Shown here in pieces: positions 14,646-18,146 of a DNA stretch of 18,146 bases. A program made the translations under genes and the position numbers. Below the pieces are notes generated by a model. It saw only the letters and a list, made by a program, of their open reading frames with translations. It ran no database searches and was not told where the DNA came from. Source of the DNA: Bacteroidaceae bacterium (GTDB taxonomy: Bacteria > Bacteroidota > Bacteroidia > Bacteroidales > Bacteroidaceae); contig JALNVG010000029.1 in assembly GCA_023227685.1 (NCBI GenBank), forward strand, positions 1 through 18,146, in the 5' to 3' direction. Each line of letters opens with the position of its first letter. Position 1 is the first letter of the stretch.

Positions 14646-15725
14646 TTAATACGTTAAACGCAGTCCACATAGTAAATTGAAATTAGTAGGCCTTTCGGTG
14701 CGCACCGTGGCCAATTGAGAACTTGTATCAAAATAATGAGACATACCCGGTTCAACAAACACAGCACACCGATCGCTCATCCTATAATTCAACCCAATGC
14801 CAGCTGTCAGTGCCAGTTGTATAGGTTCGTGTTTAAAATCATTATCTGGAGCACCGGAAATACATTTATCAACTATTCCACCAACAGATGCATATAAATC
14901 TATCTTCCCCTTTTGTACTAATATCACATTCAATTTAACAGGTACACCAATATATTTCAAATGCTGCCCTTCGGAACAAAGATCGGAAAACAAGAGCCCG
15001 GATTCTAGGACAAGTATCCTGTTTAATTTCTTTTCCAAAGTCACACCTGCAGAAATAGGCATTTTATATTTGCCGTTACCTGCCGCAAGTGCTGTCATAG
15101 CAAAAAACTTCAAAGCTAATGTTGGATTCTTCAATTTGTTGGTATCTGAATTTTCTGCAACTGCTCCATTCTTTACAGATTCTGTTGTTTCTGCATTATT
15201 CTCTTGATTTACATCTCCATAATTGGAAAGCTGGTTATTCGATTGCTCTGTTCTTCTTCTCCTTGAAGACGACCTTATAGTGATAGAAACAGATACGGAT
15301 ACCATATCATCATTTATCTGCTTATCATTATCAGCCGAAACCGTTACCGGTTTAGAAATATTACAGGATGTTCTACCTGAAGAAAGAGAAACCAATGGCA
15401 ACTTTTGAGGATTGACACGCAATGCATCATTATATGTAGAACAGGAGGAGCCTGAGACAATGACCTTTGAATAGGTTTCCTGCATATCCTGTTTCGGAGT
15501 AAAATACAAGAAAGCTGCAGAAGAAGCAGCTAGCACTAATAATACACATGCTGCAGCACCTAACCGGAAAAAAATCAACCGACGACGATATCGTGCGGCG
15601 GCAGGCAAGGAATCTTGCAATTCCTCCCAGAATTCATCGCGTACATCAAGTTCGGCGTTTTTTAAACGCGAACGAAACAAATCGATTATCTGATCATTTT
15701 TCCCTTTCATTTTTTCTATATTCAT
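14646..15725 (-). CDS. Anti-sigma-like membrane protein with C-terminal outer-membrane beta-barrel domain
   Basis: 359 residues encoded directly after, and overlapping, an ECF sigma gene. The N-terminus (1-48) is cytoplasmic and charged (DLFRSRLKNAELDVRDEFWE), like Bacteroidetes anti-sigma factors that lack the zinc-finger motif. One transmembrane helix spans about 49-75 (LIFFRLGAAACVLLVLAASS). A Ser/Asn-rich linker (about 78-198) contains the basic patch RSSSRRRR. The last 160 residues have alternating amphipathic strands typical of a PorT-like (OMP_b-brl) eight-strand barrel: LKYIGVPVKLNVIL, KIDLYASVGGIVD, LALTAGIGLNYR and a final strand ending GLRLTY. An inner-membrane helix joined to an outer-membrane barrel is topologically odd. 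Starts at 15725 (32-bp overlap with the sigma gene) or 15710 (17 bp) are both possible. Confidence 0.8.
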   Translation of the reverse strand: MNIEKMKGKNDQIIDLFRSRLKNAELDVRDEFWEELQDSLPAAARYRRRLIFFRLGAAACVLLVLAASSAAFLYFTPKQDMQETYSKVIVSGSSCSTYNDALRVNPQKLPLVSLSSGRTSCNISKPVTVSADNDKQINDDMVSVSVSITIRSSSRRRRTEQSNNQLSNYGDVNQENNAETTESVKNGAVAENSDTNKLKNPTLALKFFAMTALAAGNGKYKMPISAGVTLEKKLNRILVLESGLLFSDLCSEGQHLKYIGVPVKLNVILVQKGKIDLYASVGGIVDKCISGAPDNDFKHEPIQLALTAGIGLNYRMSDRCAVFVEPGMSHYFDTSSQLATVRTERPTNFNLLCGLRLTY

Positions 15726-16245
15726 TTATTTTGTTTGCCAACAAATACCTAGCACGTGTAAGCTGCGAAGCTGAGGAATGTTCCTTAATATGGAGTATTC
15801 CCGCTATCTCCTTATGTGATTTTTCTTCAAAGACATAGAGGTTAAATACTGTTCGACAACCTTCCGGCAACTCGGCCAAAAACTCCAACAATTGTTTTTC
15901 TGGAATTTCAGCTCCATCGTCCGATTCCGGAATATCGGGTATATCGGGCAATAAATCCTCTTGTACAACCAACTCAACGCTTCGCTTTTTCTTTCGCAAA
16001 TAATCAATGGATTGTGATATCATCACCTTATTAATCCATGTTGTCAACGAAGTTTCTCCTTTAAAGGAAAAATTGGTGAAAATCTTCACAAAACCATCGT
16101 GCAATATATCATGCGCTATATCAATATCGCCAACATAGCGGAAACATACCGCCAGCATTTGCTTGGAATAGAGAGTATAAAGCTCCTTTCGGGCGGAATT
16201 TTCTCCTGCCCGACAGCCCATGATTAATTCTATCTCGTTTTCCAA
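15694..16245 (-). CDS. ECF-type RNA polymerase sigma factor
   Basis: 183 residues. Region 2 (about 22-86) contains VGDIDIAHDILHDGFVKIF and TWINKVMISQSIDYLRKKKR. An acidic linker (DLLPDIPDIPESDDGAEIPE) leads to region 4 (about 121-172) with LPEGCRTVFNLYVFEEKSHK and EIAGILHIKEHSSASQLTRAR, the -35-binding helix-turn-helix. There is no region 3, as expected for the ECF class. The codon at the family-consistent start (16243-16245) is TTG, with an in-frame stop two codons upstream. The first ATG, at 16221, would lose the conserved ELIMGC lead-in. It is followed by a membrane anti-sigma-like gene with a 17-32 bp overlap, then two envelope proteins. This is the pattern of an autoregulated envelope-signalling operon. 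Confidence 0.9.
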   Translation of the reverse strand: MENEIELIMGCRAGENSARKELYTLYSKQMLAVCFRYVGDIDIAHDILHDGFVKIFTNFSFKGETSLTTWINKVMISQSIDYLRKKKRSVELVVQEDLLPDIPDIPESDDGAEIPEKQLLEFLAELPEGCRTVFNLYVFEEKSHKEIAGILHIKEHSSASQLTRARYLLANKINEYRKNEREK

Positions 16246-16318
16246 TGCCTATGCCTTTTTATAACGAACATCAATCAGCGCTGTTTACATATTAGACGTC
16301 TGACAATGATGAACACTG

Positions 16319-16326
16319 CAAAGGTA
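16319..16326 (-). promoter_or_regulatory. Probable promoter of the ECF sigma operon
   Basis: TACCTTTG on the minus strand matches TAnnTTTG. No TTG is seen at -33. The leader would be about 65 nt and contains the short palindrome AGACGTCT (16294-16301). A second, ECF-specific promoter could exist but cannot be recognised without its consensus. Confidence 0.45.
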
Positions 16327-16382
16327 AGTATAAAATAAAGTTAAAAAGAATATTATGAAAGAATTATATGATTTTTTTTAAT

Positions 16383-16421
16383 AAAAAAGGCACCTCATTA
16401 TGAACTAAGAATGAGGCTGCC
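16383..16421 (-). terminator. Intrinsic terminator of nadC
   Basis: Read on the minus strand, GGCAGCCTCATT and AATGAGGTGCC form an 11-bp stem with one bulged base around a 10-nt loop (16389-16421). It is followed immediately by TTTTTT (16383-16388) and, after ATTA, another T-poor A-run. It lies 20 nt after the nadC stop. Confidence 0.85.
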
Positions 16422-16441
16422 ATTAAGTTTTTGAGAAGAAA

Positions 16442-17290
16442 TTAACAAGCCTTGAAACTCATGTCAAGACCCTTTACTGAATGTGTAAGTGCACCAACCG
16501 AGATAAAATCTACACCGCACTCGGCGTAATCACGAAGAGCATCATAAGTAATACCGCCAGAAGATTCGGTTTCAAACTTGCCATTCACCATTTCAACAGC
16601 TTTTTTAGTCATTTCAGGGGTGAAGTTATCGAACATCACACGATCAACACTTCCATTATTAATAACTTGTTGCAACTCGCTGAAGTCACGCACTTCAATT
16701 TCTATTTTCAGATTCTTCCCTTTTGCCTTGCAGTATTCGTTAGCCCTTGTAATGGCCTTGTCAATACCACCGGCAAAATCAACATGATTGTCCTTGAGCA
16801 GAATCATATCAAATAATCCAATACGATGATTCATGCCACCACCTATTTTAACAGCTTGTTTTTCAAGGATTCGCATGCCCGGAGTCGTTTTACGGGTATC
16901 AAGCACATGTGTATGAGTACCTCTGAGCCGATCTTGATATTTGTGCGTCATAGTAGCAATACCACTCATGCGCTGCATCACGTTTAACATCAGCCGTTCT
17001 GTTTGCAACAAAGACTGGACCTTACCTTCAACAACCATAGGCACATCACCAGGTTTAACTTCAGCACCATCGTTGATAAAGACCTTCACTTTCAACGTCG
17101 CATCAAATTTTCTAAAAATTTCCTTAGCAATATCCATACCAGCTAATATTCCAACTTCCTTGATGAGAAGTTTTGATTTTCCAACAGCTGTGGCTGGAAT
17201 ACAAGAAAGGGTTGTATGATCACCATCGCCTATATCTTCAGCAAAAGCAAGATCTATCAATTTGTCTATTAATTCTTTTTCCTTATTCAT
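16442..17290 (-). CDS. nadC: Nicotinate-nucleotide pyrophosphorylase (carboxylating)
   Basis: Quinolinate phosphoribosyltransferase of de novo NAD synthesis: quinolinate plus PRPP gives nicotinate mononucleotide, CO2 and pyrophosphate. 282 residues from the ATG at 17290, the normal length. Signature stretches are AEDIGDGDHTT (about 17-27), LQTERLMLNVMQRMSGIAT (about 95-113), LDTRKTTPGMR (130-140), GGGMNHRIGLFDMILLKDNH (150-169) and the C-terminal phosphate-binding SSGGIT with ISVGALTHS. A TTG at 17302 would extend the frame, but the ATG overlapping the upstream stop by 8 bp (17283-17290) suggests coupling and is preferred. nadA and nadB are not in this window. Confidence 0.95.
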   Translation of the reverse strand: MNKEKELIDKLIDLAFAEDIGDGDHTTLSCIPATAVGKSKLLIKEVGILAGMDIAKEIFRKFDATLKVKVFINDGAEVKPGDVPMVVEGKVQSLLQTERLMLNVMQRMSGIATMTHKYQDRLRGTHTHVLDTRKTTPGMRILEKQAVKIGGGMNHRIGLFDMILLKDNHVDFAGGIDKAITRANEYCKAKGKNLKIEIEVRDFSELQQVINNGSVDRVMFDNFTPEMTKKAVEMVNGKFETESSGGITYDALRDYAECGVDFISVGALTHSVKGLDMSFKAC

Positions 17291-17678
17291 TTGTTTTATC
17301 AATTCGAATTTGATATATATAATAATGTTTATGTACCTTTTTAAAAAAACAGTTTACACGAAACTCTTCTTTTTTAACCGAAACCAACGTTCCGATGATA
17401 AAACCGGATTCATTACGCTTACCTTTATGATTGAGAAGAAATTTATAAATTTTATTTTCGGAGAAAAAAGTCTCCAAAGCTTTAACAGCTTCTACCCTTT
17501 TACTATAAACAGCTCCGTTTAAAATAGAGACATTAACCTGATCAGACATGTAAATCTCCAGTTCTGAAGCATTGCCTCTTTCAAAAGCCTTGACCACACC
17601 ATCGGGTATATCTTGAGCCATTAGACAAGAAACAGAAAGAAGAAAAAAAACAAATCCAACAATTACTCGTCTTTTCAT
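17283..17678 (-). CDS. Small exported DUF4783-like protein
   Basis: 131 residues from the ATG at 17678, with a signal peptide of about 22 residues (MKRRVIVGFVFFLLSVSCLM, then AQ). The mature part (IPDGVVKAFERGNASELEIY, then a basic C-terminal half with FRVNCFFKKVHKHYYIYQIR) has the size and pattern of an NTF2-like/SnoaL-type fold; I assign it to DUF4783 with moderate confidence. Function is unknown. Its stop codon overlaps the nadC start by 8 bp. In Bacteroidetes a small exported gene of this kind commonly sits between rlmH and nadC, which matches here. The frame opens further upstream at 17759, but the earlier Met would bury the signal peptide and lies upstream of the predicted promoter. Confidence 0.8.
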   Translation of the reverse strand: MKRRVIVGFVFFLLSVSCLMAQDIPDGVVKAFERGNASELEIYMSDQVNVSILNGAVYSKRVEAVKALETFFSENKIYKFLLNHKGKRNESGFIIGTLVSVKKEEFRVNCFFKKVHKHYYIYQIRIDKTNE

Positions 17679-17728
17679 TTTTTGTATTATTAGATGATAC
17701 CAATTTTTGTCAAGTCTTTTTTCAAAAG

Positions 17729-17759
17729 CAAACATACTCCTATTTTTTTGAAAACACAA
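17729..17759 (-). promoter_or_regulatory. Bacteroides-type promoter of the DUF4783-like gene and nadC
   Basis: TATGTTTG (17729-17736) matches TAnnTTTG, and TTG (17757-17759) lies 20 nt upstream. Predicted start is near 17722, about 45 nt before the ATG at 17678. Confidence 0.65.
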
Positions 17760-17821
17760 GATAAACGCTTTATTTTTTAAATTGAAAGAATTTTTATGAC
17801 CTCTAATACGACAAATATGTG

Positions 17822-17829
17822 TATTTTTG
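17822..17829 (+). promoter_or_regulatory. Probable promoter of rlmH
   Basis: TATTTTTG matches TAnnTTTG, 27 nt upstream of the rlmH ATG. No TTG is found at the -33 distance. Confidence 0.5.
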
Positions 17830-17856
17830 CAAAAAGAATCAAATAAAAAACAACTA

Positions 17857-18146
17857 ATGAAGACAACTTTACTCGTTGTAGGACGAACTGTAGATCCGCA
17901 TTATATAGCTTCAATCGATGATTACATAAACCGTACAAAGCACTTCATTCCATTTGAATTGGAAGTCATACCCGAATTAAAAAATACTAAAAAGCTATCA
18001 ACCGAACAACAAAAAGAAAAAGAAGGAGAACTTATTTTAAAGGCTCTGCAATCAGGAGATGTAATTATTCTACTTGATGAACATGGAAAAGAAATGCGAT
18101 CAATAGAATTTGCCGGATGGATGCAAAAAAAACTTTCAACGGTCAA
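17857..18146 (+). CDS. rlmH: 23S rRNA (pseudouridine1915-N3)-methyltransferase (partial, C-terminus off the window)
   Basis: SPOUT-class methyltransferase that methylates pseudouridine 1915 in helix 69 of 23S rRNA on assembled 70S ribosomes. 96 codons are visible from the ATG at 17857, out of about 157 in the family. The N-terminus is MKTTLLVVGRTVDPHYIASI. The middle contains KEKEGELILKAL and the conserved LLDEHGKEMRSIEFAGWMQK. The knotted SAM-binding C-terminus lies beyond the window edge. It is divergently transcribed from the DUF4783-like gene, with a 178-bp intergenic region carrying a promoter in each direction. Confidence 0.92.
   Translation, partial: MKTTLLVVGRTVDPHYIASIDDYINRTKHFIPFELEVIPELKNTKKLSTEQQKEKEGELILKALQSGDVIILLDEHGKEMRSIEFAGWMQKKLSTV

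Noticed and set aside
14646..15725. Zinc-binding anti-sigma (ZAS) domain
   Set aside because: The cytosolic N-terminus has no HxxxCxxC motif; the anti-sigma call rests on gene order and topology only.

Overview
The window looks like chromosomal DNA of a Bacteroides-type organism (order Bacteroidales). It is AT-rich, and most start codons lack a strong Shine-Dalgarno. Upstream regions repeatedly carry the Bacteroidetes -7 box TAnnTTTG, several with a TTG-type -33 box 19-20 nt further upstream. The proteins are typical of the group: an OPT transporter, a C69 dipeptidase, a DUF4783-like protein beside nadC and rlmH, and an ECF sigma operon with a PorT-like barrel. No tRNA, rRNA, insertion sequence, phage gene or CRISPR array is visible. 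No gene-free stretch exceeds 300 bases.

Left part (1-3852): a partial mannose-1-phosphate guanylyltransferase gene (manC, minus strand) has a clear promoter and a perfect 31-bp palindrome at its predicted transcript start. Next is a minus-strand operon of a secreted GH73/LysM peptidoglycan hydrolase, umuD and umuC, so a wall hydrolase is co-transcribed with an error-prone polymerase. This operon diverges from cdd, and a 15-bp palindrome supplies the putative -33 element in both directions.

Middle (3885-8563): cdd, an OPT-family peptide/metal-chelate transporter and a PqqD-like protein form a plus-strand operon; the last two overlap by 8 bp. It ends in a perfect 64-bp palindrome that also terminates the convergent phosphohexomutase gene.

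Centre right (8663-13391): an M23 metallopeptidase and a C69 Ntn dipeptidase, both exported, lie in tandem upstream of the phosphohexomutase. They diverge from alanine dehydrogenase (ald). Dipeptide cleavage, peptide import and alanine deamination could be parts of peptide use or wall recycling, but that link is inference.

Right part (13396-18146): a four-gene minus-strand operon encodes an ECF sigma factor with a likely TTG start, an anti-sigma-like membrane protein carrying a C-terminal outer-membrane beta-barrel domain, a lipoprotein, and an exported protein of unknown function. It is the best candidate for an undescribed envelope-signalling module. Then come nadC and a DUF4783-like gene (8-bp overlap), divergent from the partial rlmH. 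The longer intergenic stretches (840-996, 11988-12162, 16246-16441, 17679-17856) hold only promoters, hairpins and AT-rich leader sequence.
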